Shown here: in pieces, positions 1 to 6,471 of the stretch
Layout of the letters: each line of letters begins with the position of its first letter
How positions within the stretch are numbered: position 1 is the first letter of the stretch
Assembly: GCA_946529195.1 (NCBI GenBank)
Contig: CAMMZE010000036.1
Location: 1-8,271, forward strand
Direction: 5' to 3'
DNA: 8,271 nucleotides
DNA from: an uncultured Lachnospiraceae bacterium
GTDB lineage: Bacteria; Bacillota_A; Clostridia; Lachnospirales; Lachnospiraceae
Program-made: the position numbers and the translations under genes
The notes under the pieces: generated by a model
The model's input: the letters and a program-made list of their open reading frames with translations, nothing else
Told to the model about the DNA's origin: nothing
Databases searched by the model: none

Positions 1-31
1 CCGGAAGATTCCGAATAAATCATAAAAATTG

Positions 32-70
32 AAAAATACAAGGACAGCCGCATATGCAGGCTGTCCTTTT
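32..70 (-). terminator. Intrinsic terminator ending the operon
   Basis: A 10-bp perfect stem (arms 40-49 and 59-68) with a 9-nt loop lies 6 bp beyond the stop codon of the parvulin gene. Read on the minus strand, the stem is followed by a U-rich stretch (complement of A-rich 32-38), as in a rho-independent terminator. The plus strand also has four T's after the stem, so it could work weakly in both directions. Bases 1-31 hold nothing else I can support. Confidence 0.85.
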
Positions 71-74
71 ATGA

Positions 75-1811
75 TTATTTTGCAGTCTCTGTTTCCTGGA
101 CAGTCTCTGTCTCAGAGCCTGTTTCCGTCTCGGTCTCCTGTGCCTTGAGATAATTCAGAACACCCTTTTTGTCAACAACCTCCAGGCCATCGGTCAGACC
201 GGTGATCTTCTCTTCAATCTTATTAGAATGAAGAAGATCTTTTATGTTGACCTGCCATCTCTCGGCATCCTCTCCGACAAAGTAAACGATATGCCAGCCA
301 TACTCGCTCTCGATTAGCTCTGTATCTCCGGCCTTTCTAGCGTCATCAAAGAGCCACTGATTGATGGAATCAACCATTCTGCCGTTGTAAACCGCCTCAT
401 AGAGGCCGCCATTTGTGTTGGATCCGGTATCCTCGCTGTAGGTGTTGGCAAGCTCCGCGAAGCTGTCCTCGCTCGCGTCTCCGTCCTTCCACTCCTGATA
501 AATCTTTTCGGCTTCTGCTTTGACCGCTGCCTTTTCCTCCTCGGAAACGCCTGTTTCCTCTGTCTCTGCAGCTGCCTCAGTCTCCTCAGCAGCCTCTTCC
601 TCCTCGTACTGAAGAAGGATGTGTCTCATCTTGACGGTCTTCTCATGCACCAGATATCTGTCCTCGAAGAAAAAGATCTCGTAAGAATCGCCGTCAGCAT
701 TCTCAAACATCTCTACATCGCCGGCCTGGCGGGCGTCATCAAAGAGCCATTCTCCGGCCTGGGCAGGTACGATGGTGGACTTGGAAACCTGAATATGCTC
801 TGCCGTTGCCTCCGGATCTGACGCATACTTCTCATAGGCTGCAAGGAAAGCCTCTTTGCCGGAAGCCTCTGCAACCATCTTCTCTGCCTGGGCCTTCGCC
901 TCATTCATGGCCGCTTCTCTGGCAGCCTCCTTCTCAGCCTCAAGCGCCTCAGACTCTTCCTCGCTCATGGTCTCTGTCTCGGTCTCTGCGGTCTCATCTG
1001 TTTCCGCAGAAGCGCTCGCCTCAGTCTCGGCAGGCGCTGCCTCCTCGGTCTCAGGGATATCCGCATTTATGGTGCACTGCAGGAAATCTACAGAGTCATA
1101 GTTTGCTTTATTCTCATTGTAATAATCTGTGATCTCATCCTCGCTGACGCTGATCTCGCCGTCAATCTTCTCATAATAAGCGCCTGCGTAGGAGGAATCC
1201 TCGACGTAGCCCTTGAACTTGTCCTCTGACATATATTCGCCGAACTGCTGTTTGAGATAGTCTGCCAGCTTAACATCCGCGGAATCAGCGGAACTCTTGA
1301 CAGTCTGCAGAGCATCCTCTACCTCCTGCGCAGAGTCATGTGTAAAGCCCTCCGCCTCGCCGGCATCCTTGAGCGCGTAGATCAGCTTAATCTGGTTGAC
1401 CGCCTGCTCCTCAAAATAATCCTTCCAGGTCTGGGTATCTGAATACTGCTGCTGGTCCAGCGGTTTGGAGGTGTCCAGACCAAAGTAGGAAATATAATTA
1501 CCATATGTATTTAAGTAGGAATAATAGCTGTTGTTGTAGTAATAGTCAAACTCGCCTCTGCTGATCTCATGATCTCCGACAGTGATGTAGGGGCCGTTGG
1601 CCTCCTGGTACTTTCCGTAAAATCTGGAAGCGATCGCTGCCACGATTGCAAGCACAACGATGACTGCGACTGCAATCGTAATCTTACGGTTGCGCTGTCT
1701 CTTCAGCTCCTGCTGACGTCTGCGCTCCATTTTCATGTCGTAGCGAGTCTGCTTTTTTTGCGTTTGCTTTTCTTCTTCACCCTGTTTGATCGTGTCTTTC
1801 TTATTTGCCAT
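75..1811 (-). CDS. Membrane-anchored parvulin-type peptidyl-prolyl isomerase (PrsA/SurA-like), two parvulin-like domains
   Basis: Probable extracytoplasmic foldase of 578 aa. Residues 1-43 are a long basic cytoplasmic tail. A single membrane helix spans about 44-62 (Ile/Val/Ala-rich) with no lipobox Cys, so it is a signal anchor rather than a lipoprotein like B. subtilis PrsA. A SurA-N-like helical region covers about 75-237. The main PpiC domain runs from about 395 to 515, with MRHILL at 395-400, a GG-containing loop at 468-479 and YGWHIVYF at 504-511. A second, degenerate copy lies at about 238-390: it repeats WLFDDAR-AGD (355-365 versus 486-496) and has SYEIFFF where the active copy has GWHIVYF. 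Both copies carry Glu/Thr/Ala-rich inserts (about 252-295 and 402-421), and the C-terminus is a Glu-Thr tail (558-578). It is the last gene before the terminator, 46 bp after the lipid kinase. The ATG start is chosen although its ribosome site is far upstream (see 1812-1842). The family is secure; activity of the first domain is doubtful. Confidence 0.9.
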   Translation of the reverse strand: MANKKDTIKQGEEEKQTQKKQTRYDMKMERRRQQELKRQRNRKITIAVAVIVVLAIVAAIASRFYGKYQEANGPYITVGDHEISRGEFDYYYNNSYYSYLNTYGNYISYFGLDTSKPLDQQQYSDTQTWKDYFEEQAVNQIKLIYALKDAGEAEGFTHDSAQEVEDALQTVKSSADSADVKLADYLKQQFGEYMSEDKFKGYVEDSSYAGAYYEKIDGEISVSEDEITDYYNENKANYDSVDFLQCTINADIPETEEAAPAETEASASAETDETAETETETMSEEESEALEAEKEAAREAAMNEAKAQAEKMVAEASGKEAFLAAYEKYASDPEATAEHIQVSKSTIVPAQAGEWLFDDARQAGDVEMFENADGDSYEIFFFEDRYLVHEKTVKMRHILLQYEEEEAAEETEAAAETEETGVSEEEKAAVKAEAEKIYQEWKDGDASEDSFAELANTYSEDTGSNTNGGLYEAVYNGRMVDSINQWLFDDARKAGDTELIESEYGWHIVYFVGEDAERWQVNIKDLLHSNKIEEKITGLTDGLEVVDKKGVLNYLKAQETETETGSETETVQETETAK

Positions 1812-1842
1812 AATGATCGGCAGCCGTGCTGCCTGTCTCCTT
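1812..1842 (-). promoter_or_regulatory. Shine-Dalgarno separated from the start codon by a small hairpin
   Basis: On the minus strand a strong AAGGAGA (complement of 1836-1842) lies about 25 nt from the ATG at 1811, much too far for normal initiation. Between them is a perfect 6-bp GC-rich stem with a 3-nt loop (arms 1828-1833 and 1819-1824). If folded, the hairpin removes 15 nt and leaves an effective spacing of about 10 nt. I see no better start codon near the Shine-Dalgarno in this frame. That the hairpin acts as a structured spacer is inferred. Confidence 0.5.
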
Positions 1843-1857
1843 CCTGGATAATCTATT

Positions 1858-2796
1858 TTAATATATAAAGCGTAAACCGTTTTTTATTGAAAAACGGATC
1901 TTTTTCGTGCGAAAGGGAGTCTCCCCGTCCATATGGAACCACTCGGGCCTTGATACTGTTACCTGAGCCTGCCTGCAGCGAGTCACCGTAATCTCCGGCA
2001 GCTGCATGTGTTTTCCCTGCATCAGAAGCACAAACGCCTGCAGCGTTCTGAGAATGGGCATCTTTTTCACAATGCACAGATCCAGAGTACCGTCCATCGG
2101 ATCCGCATCCGGGCAAAAGGCAATGCCGCCGCCCTCATACTTATGGATCATGGCAGCGAAGATAAACAAAGGGATCTCTCCGGCGCTCTCTTTTCCATCT
2201 ATCTCGATGCGGGCCCTGCCGTATCTGCCGAAAAAAATCAGGGCCAGGCCGATGATCAGATAGATCAGACCGCCCATCCCCCATCTGCCCAGCAAATGTT
2301 TGCCCGGGGACTTCTCCGCGATCGCGCAGATCTCGGCATCATAGCCGATCCCGCTGCTGATCAGAAATCTATGCCGGAACAACTCGCCCTTTTTCCCTCT
2401 CTGGCAAAGCAGTTCACCGTAATCCAGAGAAAGCTCTGTCGGATCGTGCATAATAGAGTCCAGTGCTGTTCGCGTATTGTGACTGAGCCCCATATCTCTT
2501 GCGAAATCATTGGCAGAACCACCGGCCAGACAGGAAAACCGCGTCTTTTCAAAAGACTGTATCCCCTGCACGACCGCATTGAGGGTCCCGTCGCCGCCGA
2601 GAATGATCAGATGGCAGGGCGGGCTGTCCGCCCCTGTCAGGGAAGCGGTCACGTCCGTTGTCTCCTTTTCGTCGGATGGGAAATGCACCGCGTAGGGAAT
2701 CTTATGCTTTCGCATATAATCCTGCGCTTCCTCCCACTTCAGCAGACCGGCGCCGGCAGAGGAATGCCTGTTCACTATAAAATGATACTCAATCAT
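1858..2796 (-). CDS. Diacylglycerol/lipid kinase family protein (YegS/DgkB/LCB5-like)
   Basis: A 312-aa protein of the diacylglycerol kinase catalytic family, which uses ATP to phosphorylate a membrane lipid such as diacylglycerol and so feeds phosphatidate back to phospholipid synthesis. The N-terminal domain has the nucleotide-binding GGDGTLN at 67-73 and a second motif, GSANDFAR, at 93-100 (usually GTGNDFAR in relatives). SGIGYDAE at 148-155 begins the C-terminal beta-rich domain, which carries MDGTLDL at 234-240 and HMDGE at 288-292. A hydrophobic stretch at about 177-190 could touch the membrane. Length is normal for the family. The start overlaps the barstar-like gene by 8 bp and its ribosome site is weak, so translation may depend on coupling. 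The exact lipid substrate cannot be told from sequence; diacylglycerol, sphingoid-like lipids or undecaprenol-type lipids are all conceivable. Confidence 0.9.
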   Translation of the reverse strand: MIEYHFIVNRHSSAGAGLLKWEEAQDYMRKHKIPYAVHFPSDEKETTDVTASLTGADSPPCHLIILGGDGTLNAVVQGIQSFEKTRFSCLAGGSANDFARDMGLSHNTRTALDSIMHDPTELSLDYGELLCQRGKKGELFRHRFLISSGIGYDAEICAIAEKSPGKHLLGRWGMGGLIYLIIGLALIFFGRYGRARIEIDGKESAGEIPLFIFAAMIHKYEGGGIAFCPDADPMDGTLDLCIVKKMPILRTLQAFVLLMQGKHMQLPEITVTRCRQAQVTVSRPEWFHMDGETPFRTKKIRFSIKNGLRFIY

Positions 2797-3076
2797 ACTC
2801 TCTGAACTCTTCCTCAGTCCATGCCAGGGTCAGATTATCATTGTCGCTTGCGGCGTCCTCAAAGACCCAGATCAGCCTGGATCCAAAGGAAGAGGTCTCC
2901 ATAAAATCACGATTGATGATGGACACCCGGGTCTCCTCTGTAATGTCCGCCAAAGCATCATAGATTGCTTCAAGATCCGCACCGTAATATTCCGGGAACT
3001 CAAACATATCAAATAGATACTCCTGTGCAGAAGCCTCCGAGGCCATACGTTTGCCGTTTAGCTCTATTTCTCTCAT
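2789..3076 (-). CDS. Barstar-like (ribonuclease inhibitor) family protein
   Basis: A small acidic protein of 95 aa. The region at about residues 27-45, FPEYYGADLEAIYDALADI, matches the barstar signature (phenylalanine/proline, then YYG-N/D-LDA-WD-L), where the helix that plugs the barnase active site begins. The rest fits the family: an N-terminal beta strand (REIELNG) and a later LIWVFEDA-type strand. Barstars inhibit secreted barnase-type RNases, but barstar-fold proteins also occur without a toxin. No barnase-like gene lies in this window, and the gene sits inside a housekeeping operon. Its ATG directly follows the stop codon of the J-protein gene, with GGAGGG 6 nt upstream, and its 3' end overlaps the lipid kinase start. 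Family assignment is good; the partner is unknown. Confidence 0.8.
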   Translation of the reverse strand: MREIELNGKRMASEASAQEYLFDMFEFPEYYGADLEAIYDALADITEETRVSIINRDFMETSSFGSRLIWVFEDAASDNDNLTLAWTEEEFREYD

Positions 3077-3766
3077 TTAAATCCCTCCACAACAGAATGT
3101 TCCCGGGCACATGCAGCTGCAGACCGCGTTGATACAGATCAATTTCCAGCATGCATCGCCAAAGTTCAGATCAGGCATCCCGTAGGACTGTCCCCGATCA
3201 ACATACCACTGTCCGGCACCTTCCAGCCGGGCACGCAGCTGTCTGTATTGAAAGTTGTCAGGCTCCATCGCGCTGGCTGTCCTGGCATACTCAAGGGCCT
3301 GAACATTTCTCCCGGTTGCCGCGTAGGCAATCGCGCTCATATAATACCACTGGGCAGTCCGGTCCGTGATCGACTCCAGGACATTAATCGCCTGGGCGTA
3401 GCTGCCGGAATTGATAAAATTTGCCGCAGCCTGATAACGCACATCACTCTCGCTCTGGTAGCCCTGCGAAGCGTTCTGTCCTCCATAGGCGCCCCCATAG
3501 CCATAACCATATCCGCCGTAAGCGCTCTGTCCATAAGAAGACTGGCCGGAACCGTAGGCCCCCCAGTCCGCGCCTGATTCACGCTGCTTCATAATCAGAT
3601 CGTAGGCTTCCTGGACATCCTTAAACTTCTCCTCGGCAGCAGCTTTATTGGGATTGTTGATATTGGCATCCGGATGATACATCCTGCTCAGCCTGCGGTA
3701 GGCCTTCTTGATTTCATCATCTGTTGCCTCCCGGCTCACGCCGAGTACACTGTAAGGATCTGTCAT
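3077..3766 (-). CDS. J-domain (DnaJ-like) protein with Gly/Tyr linker, TPR-like region and Cys-rich tail
   Basis: A 229-aa co-chaperone-like protein. Residues 1-63 form a J domain that begins [20 protein letters not shown] and carries the HPD tripeptide (in MYHPDAN) needed to stimulate an Hsp70 ATPase. A flexible Gly/Tyr/Ser-rich linker covers about 66-108. Residues 110-190 look like tetratricopeptide helices ([19 protein letters not shown], then [21 protein letters not shown]). It lacks the CxxCxGxG zinc domain of true DnaJ. The last 24 residues hold seven cysteines (206, 211, 216, 218, 220, 225, 226) and end in CCGGI, which suggests metal binding or membrane/lipid contact. The start overlaps the DUF5685 stop as ATGA, with AAGGTG 7 nt upstream, so the two are probably made together. 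The client is unknown; the upstream DUF5685 protein is the obvious candidate. Confidence 0.9.
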   Translation of the reverse strand: MTDPYSVLGVSREATDDEIKKAYRRLSRMYHPDANINNPNKAAAEEKFKDVQEAYDLIMKQRESGADWGAYGSGQSSYGQSAYGGYGYGYGGAYGGQNASQGYQSESDVRYQAAANFINSGSYAQAINVLESITDRTAQWYYMSAIAYAATGRNVQALEYARTASAMEPDNFQYRQLRARLEGAGQWYVDRGQSYGMPDLNFGDACWKLICINAVCSCMCPGTFCCGGI

Positions 3767-4602
3767 ACATTTTCACCTTTTTCAAGAAACTTATTGTAGA
3801 CGCCCGCGAACTTTGCCCATACTCCGGAATAAAGAATATTTCTCAAAATCCCCACATCCAGCTCCAGAGGGAGCCGTTCAAAGGCTCTGCAGCACTCGGA
3901 CATCTGCATCAGCATGATACTCTTGCAAAGATCAGGGAAATCCTCCCGGCTGCGCAGCAGCTTGAATGGATTGTAGCTTCCCCTGCAGATATCCTCATCT
4001 ACATCCTCGAAAGCGTCCATATAATAAATGAACTTGCCGAGATACATGCCCATCTGCCGAAGCGTCTGTTCCCAGACATCCTGACGAAATACAAAAATCT
4101 CGCTCAGAAGCTGTCCGGTCAGAAAGGCTGCCTTCTCGATGTCAGCCTCATCCTTCTTTTCTACCTTTAAAAGCTCCTGCATATAGGTCCGCACAGCCTG
4201 ATCCTGTCTGGGATATCTGGCTGCGATCTGTCTGACCTTTCCGGAAAGGAGCGTCGCTGCAGCCTTTCTAAGGTACTTCTGGTCATCCCGCCAGTCATCG
4301 AGCAGGTTATGGTAGCTGAGCAGAATATTCATATCCGCGGCATAGTCTGAAAATACGCCGCAAAGCTTGTCGCGCTTTTTTGCAGGATGCACTATGCATC
4401 TGGAAGAAAGAAATTCCGGCTCTTCTTCATACAGAGAGGTCAGCAAAATCACCAGAAAAGTCATATCATAGGTCAGTGTCGCCTGCCCCAGCCTTCCTGC
4501 GCTGCGATACAAGGATCTGCACAGGCCGCAGTAATACGCCCTGTATCTGTCTGCCTCTTCCTGTCTGAGCTCACCTTGATTGATTGTCACATATCCAAAC
4601 AT
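3763..4602 (-). CDS. DUF5685 family protein
   Basis: A 279-aa, mostly helical protein that I recognise from memory as DUF5685, a family with no assigned function. Visible conserved-looking elements are YYCGLC at 23-28, TYDMTFL at 44-50, CIVHP at 69-73, an Asp-rich segment LLDDWRDD at 100-107, and a second one, [12 protein letters not shown] at 193-204, followed by RGSYNPF. The spacing of two Asp-rich helices recalls class I isoprenoid synthases, and DVDEDICRG is reminiscent of the second motif of phytoene/squalene synthases, but this is only a resemblance. Cys25/Cys28 with Cys69/His72 could form a metal site. No clear membrane helix is seen. GGAG lies 6 nt before the ATG, the thioesterase ends 30 bp upstream, and the J-protein gene overlaps its stop, suggesting a functional pair. 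Confidence 0.75.
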   Translation of the reverse strand: MFGYVTINQGELRQEEADRYRAYYCGLCRSLYRSAGRLGQATLTYDMTFLVILLTSLYEEEPEFLSSRCIVHPAKKRDKLCGVFSDYAADMNILLSYHNLLDDWRDDQKYLRKAAATLLSGKVRQIAARYPRQDQAVRTYMQELLKVEKKDEADIEKAAFLTGQLLSEIFVFRQDVWEQTLRQMGMYLGKFIYYMDAFEDVDEDICRGSYNPFKLLRSREDFPDLCKSIMLMQMSECCRAFERLPLELDVGILRNILYSGVWAKFAGVYNKFLEKGENV

Positions 4603-4632
4603 AGCGCGCTCCGCCGTCTGTTTTTACTCTGA

Positions 4633-5004
4633 TCACAAGGCGCTCATGAACCTCTCATTGTCAATGACCGCTCGTTTGTGCGTGCCTGTCCCGATCAGAC
4701 CCTTCTCATCATATACATGGACTTCGAAGATTAGTTTTTTACCGTTCACCTCTTTTAAAAGGCTCTCACAGCGCACTCTCATCCCTACCGGTGTTGCCTT
4801 GACATGCTTGATGTCGATTGAAGTGCCGACTGTCCCCTCGCCCGGTCCGACAAGAGGCTGAACGCTCATTGCGGCAGTATTTTCCATGAGGGCGATCATA
4901 CAGGGCGTCGCATAAACTGGAAGCAATCCGCTCCCGACACGCTCCGCTGTCATCTCCTCGGTCACCGTGATTTCCTTCAGCCCGGTCACGCCTGCCTCAA
5001 GCAT
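4633..5004 (-). CDS. FlK-like hotdog-fold acyl-CoA thioesterase
   Basis: A 123-aa single hotdog-domain protein of the fluoroacetyl-CoA thioesterase (FlK)-like family, expected to hydrolyse a short acyl-CoA or similar thioester in the cytoplasm as a dimer. The three FlK catalytic residues Thr42, Glu50 and His76 have candidates with identical spacing here: Thr33 (in ATPCMIALMENTA), Glu41 and His67 (in DIKHVKATPVG). The central GTSIDIKHVKATPVGM region is typical of the family. Fluoroacetyl-CoA itself is an unlikely substrate in such a host, so the physiological thioester is unknown. The ATG overlaps the rpoZ stop as TGATG, meaning re-initiation by terminating ribosomes is likely. It ends 30 bp before the DUF5685 gene. 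Family is well supported; substrate is open. Confidence 0.85.
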   Translation of the reverse strand: MLEAGVTGLKEITVTEEMTAERVGSGLLPVYATPCMIALMENTAAMSVQPLVGPGEGTVGTSIDIKHVKATPVGMRVRCESLLKEVNGKKLIFEVHVYDEKGLIGTGTHKRAVIDNERFMSAL

Positions 5005-5456
5005 CAGAAGTCCTCCTCTGAGTCATGGTCCATGTCATCATCATCCTCAAAGGCATCTTCATCAGCATCATCGTCATAGGAATCTTCATCAGAATCATAG
5101 GAATCTGCATCGTCGCGGTAATCGCTGTCCTCATCCGATTCACTGTCATCACTGTCGAGCGACATCGTGGTGCCATATCTGGTGTGCAGGATCGCGCTCT
5201 CTGTGAAATCAGAGAAATCCTCATCCCCGGGAATAATCTTTACTTTTCCATCCATCAGTTCGTTGATGGCGGTAGACAGAGGTTTGCTGATGACATAATT
5301 ATCAGCCTCCTGAACCTCTTCCTCGATCAGCTGTCTGGCTCTCTTGGCCGCAGCGACAACGATCGAATAGCGGCTGGTCACGACCGGTTTACCGTCTGTC
5401 GTCTCTGCGTTCGCATTGACTGCATTCATAAGTTCAAGATAAGACGGATGTAACAT
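5004..5456 (-). CDS. rpoZ: RNA polymerase omega subunit with hyperacidic C-terminal extension
   Basis: A 150-aa omega subunit, which stabilises the beta' subunit during RNA polymerase assembly. The core is in residues 1-75: MLHPSYLELM, then TSRYSIVVAAAKRARQL at 27-43, the hallmark omega helix, then NYVISKPLSTAINELMDGKVKI. Typical omegas are about 60-90 aa. Here residues 101-150 are an Asp/Glu/Ser/Tyr tail in which 31 of 50 residues are acidic, probably disordered. I chose the ATG at 5456: it gives the normal omega N-terminus, has AAGGAAG about 9 nt upstream, and starts 1 bp after the gmk stop codon. A longer in-frame start at 5486 would lie inside gmk and adds ten unneeded residues. The position after remA-gmk is the usual Firmicutes order. 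The stop overlaps the thioesterase start. Confidence 0.92.
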   Translation of the reverse strand: MLHPSYLELMNAVNANAETTDGKPVVTSRYSIVVAAAKRARQLIEEEVQEADNYVISKPLSTAINELMDGKVKIIPGDEDFSDFTESAILHTRYGTTMSLDSDDSESDEDSDYRDDADSYDSDEDSYDDDADEDAFEDDDDMDHDSEEDF

Positions 5457-5457
5457 A

Positions 5458-6099
5458 TTAAATATCTTCCTTTCTGTAAGGCTCAAGCTGCTTCTGCAGA
5501 CTGCCTATGAACTCTTCATTATAAATAACACGTGCGCGTTCTCTTTCGATGATCCCGCAGATCTCCTCCGCGCATCGGTCGGCACTGTCATTAATTACTA
5601 TATAATCGTATCTGTCAATATACAAAGACTCTTGCGCTGCCTTGGCCAGTCTGGCCTGCATAAAATCTTCAGACTCTCCCCGTTTGCGGAGTCTGGCTGC
5701 CAGCTCCGTAACGGACGGTGCCGTCAGAAAGATCAGGACCGCCTCAGGCATGGCCTTTTTCACCTTAAAAGCTCCTACCTGCTCGATCTCCAGGAGCACA
5801 TCAAACCCTCTGGCGAGCTGCTCTTCTACATACTCGCGCGGGGTCCCATAGAAGTCTCCTACATACTCTGCGTACTCCAGCAGCCGCTCCTCTTCTACCA
5901 TCTGATCAAACTTTTCCCTGGAAATGAAGAAATAGTGAATCGCGTTCTCTTCATTGTCTCTGGGGCTTCTCGTGGTGACTGAAACGGAAAGACGGAAAGT
6001 GTCTGCATGCTGCTCCAGCATCTTTTTCACTACGGTGCCTTTGCCTGATCCGGAGAACCCGGATATGATCGTAAGCACGCCTCTTTTATGACTAGTCAT
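5458..6099 (-). CDS. gmk: Guanylate kinase
   Basis: Converts GMP plus ATP to GDP plus ADP, an essential step in guanine nucleotide supply and in recycling GMP; in Firmicutes the enzyme is a known target of (p)ppGpp. Counting from the 6099 start (213 aa): P-loop GFSGSGKGT at 14-22; the GMP-binding segment [29 protein letters not shown], the GMP-lid Gly-Thr-Pro motif; [13 protein letters not shown], where most relatives read EIDVQGA; and the ATP-lid arginines in [16 protein letters not shown]. Length is normal. Two ATG codons are possible, at 6108 and 6099. The second is preferred because GAAGAGG lies about 9 nt before it, whereas it directly abuts the first. Either way the gene overlaps the end of remA, and the remA acidic codons supply the ribosome site. 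Confidence 0.95.
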   Translation of the reverse strand: MTSHKRGVLTIISGFSGSGKGTVVKKMLEQHADTFRLSVSVTTRSPRDNEENAIHYFFISREKFDQMVEEERLLEYAEYVGDFYGTPREYVEEQLARGFDVLLEIEQVGAFKVKKAMPEAVLIFLTAPSVTELAARLRKRGESEDFMQARLAKAAQESLYIDRYDYIVINDSADRCAEEICGIIERERARVIYNEEFIGSLQKQLEPYRKEDI

Positions 6100-6379
6100 C
6101 CTCTTCATCCTCTTCTGTTTGCAGAGCCTGGTCTGCTGTATCTTTTCCCTGGTATCTGGCTGCTATAGTCTCCGGCAGCAATGCGGAAAGAACAATGTGG
6201 TCATCTGACATAATGATGACGGCACGCGTTCTCCGGCCCTGCGTCGCGTCAATGATCATCCCGCAGTCCCGGGCATTTTGCACGATCCGTTTGCTGGGTG
6301 CCGAATCCGGGCTGACAATGGCTACGATCCTTGAAGCATTGACAAGATTCCCAAAGCCTATGTTTAATAATCTGTTCAC
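6092..6379 (-). CDS. remA: RemA/YlzA family DNA-binding regulator (DUF370)
   Basis: A 95-aa protein strongly similar to B. subtilis RemA, which assembles into rings that bind repeated DNA sites and activates biofilm-matrix and osmoprotection genes. Recognisable stretches are [29 protein letters not shown] at 6-34, split here only for description, and [15 protein letters not shown] at 43-57 containing the basic DNA-contact patch, then [16 protein letters not shown]. The C-terminus is an acidic tail (EEDEEDD at 89-95) beyond the conserved core. The start codon is GTG at 6379, with GAGGAT about 5 nt upstream. It lies between yicC and gmk as in B. subtilis. Its target genes in this host cannot be inferred from the window; the family is also found in species lacking SinR. 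Confidence 0.93.
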   Translation of the reverse strand: MNRLLNIGFGNLVNASRIVAIVSPDSAPSKRIVQNARDCGMIIDATQGRRTRAVIIMSDDHIVLSALLPETIAARYQGKDTADQALQTEEDEEDD

Positions 6380-6400
6380 ACTGTATCCTCATAAGCCGCA

Positions 6401-6440
6401 CCCCCGGGTGATTGAATGCTTCGCATTCATCACTTGGGGC
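6401..6440. repeat. Hairpin A: palindrome with GC-TTC-GC tip
   Basis: An inverted repeat upstream of the remA ribosome site. The inner stem is a perfect 7 bp (6413-6419 with 6423-6429) around the loop TTC. After one bulged base it continues with 4 bp (6408-6411 with 6430-6433), then two G-T wobbles and CCCC/GGGG (6402-6405 with 6436-6439). On the minus strand, which is the transcribed one for the operon, the two wobbles become A-C mismatches, giving an internal loop. There is no U-tract, so it is not an intrinsic terminator. Confidence 0.75.
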
Positions 6441-6471
6441 GGGCTAAGACGCTTCGCGTCTTGCCCGCCCC
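6436..6471. repeat. Hairpin B: 16-bp GC-rich hairpin with GC-TTC-GC tip
   Basis: A very stable inverted repeat: a 9-bp GC stem (6436-6444 with 6463-6471), one bulged T at 6445, then a perfect 7-bp stem (6446-6452 with 6456-6462) around the loop TTC. The tip GCTTCGC is the same as in hairpin A. It shares its GGGG arm with A and its CGCCCC arm with hairpin C, so the full stems cannot all form at once. No U-tract follows on either strand. Confidence 0.8.

Noticed and set aside
2008..2805. A 265-codon open frame on the plus strand
   Set aside because: It is antisense to the lipid kinase, whose motifs (GGDGTLN, MDGTLDL) are clear, and its own translation shows no recognisable domain.
2789..3766. 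Barstar-like and J-protein genes as a toxin-antitoxin or defence system
   Set aside because: No nuclease or other toxin domain is visible nearby, and the genes sit in a housekeeping operon without signs of mobility.
5025..5160. CAT/CATC-rich tandem pattern that could be read as a microsatellite or CRISPR-like repeat
   Set aside because: It is simply the GAT/GAA codons of the acidic rpoZ tail; there are no regular repeat and spacer units.
5457..5486. Longer rpoZ start at 5486
   Set aside because: It lies within gmk and adds residues absent from typical omega N-termini; the ATG at 5456 has a good ribosome site.
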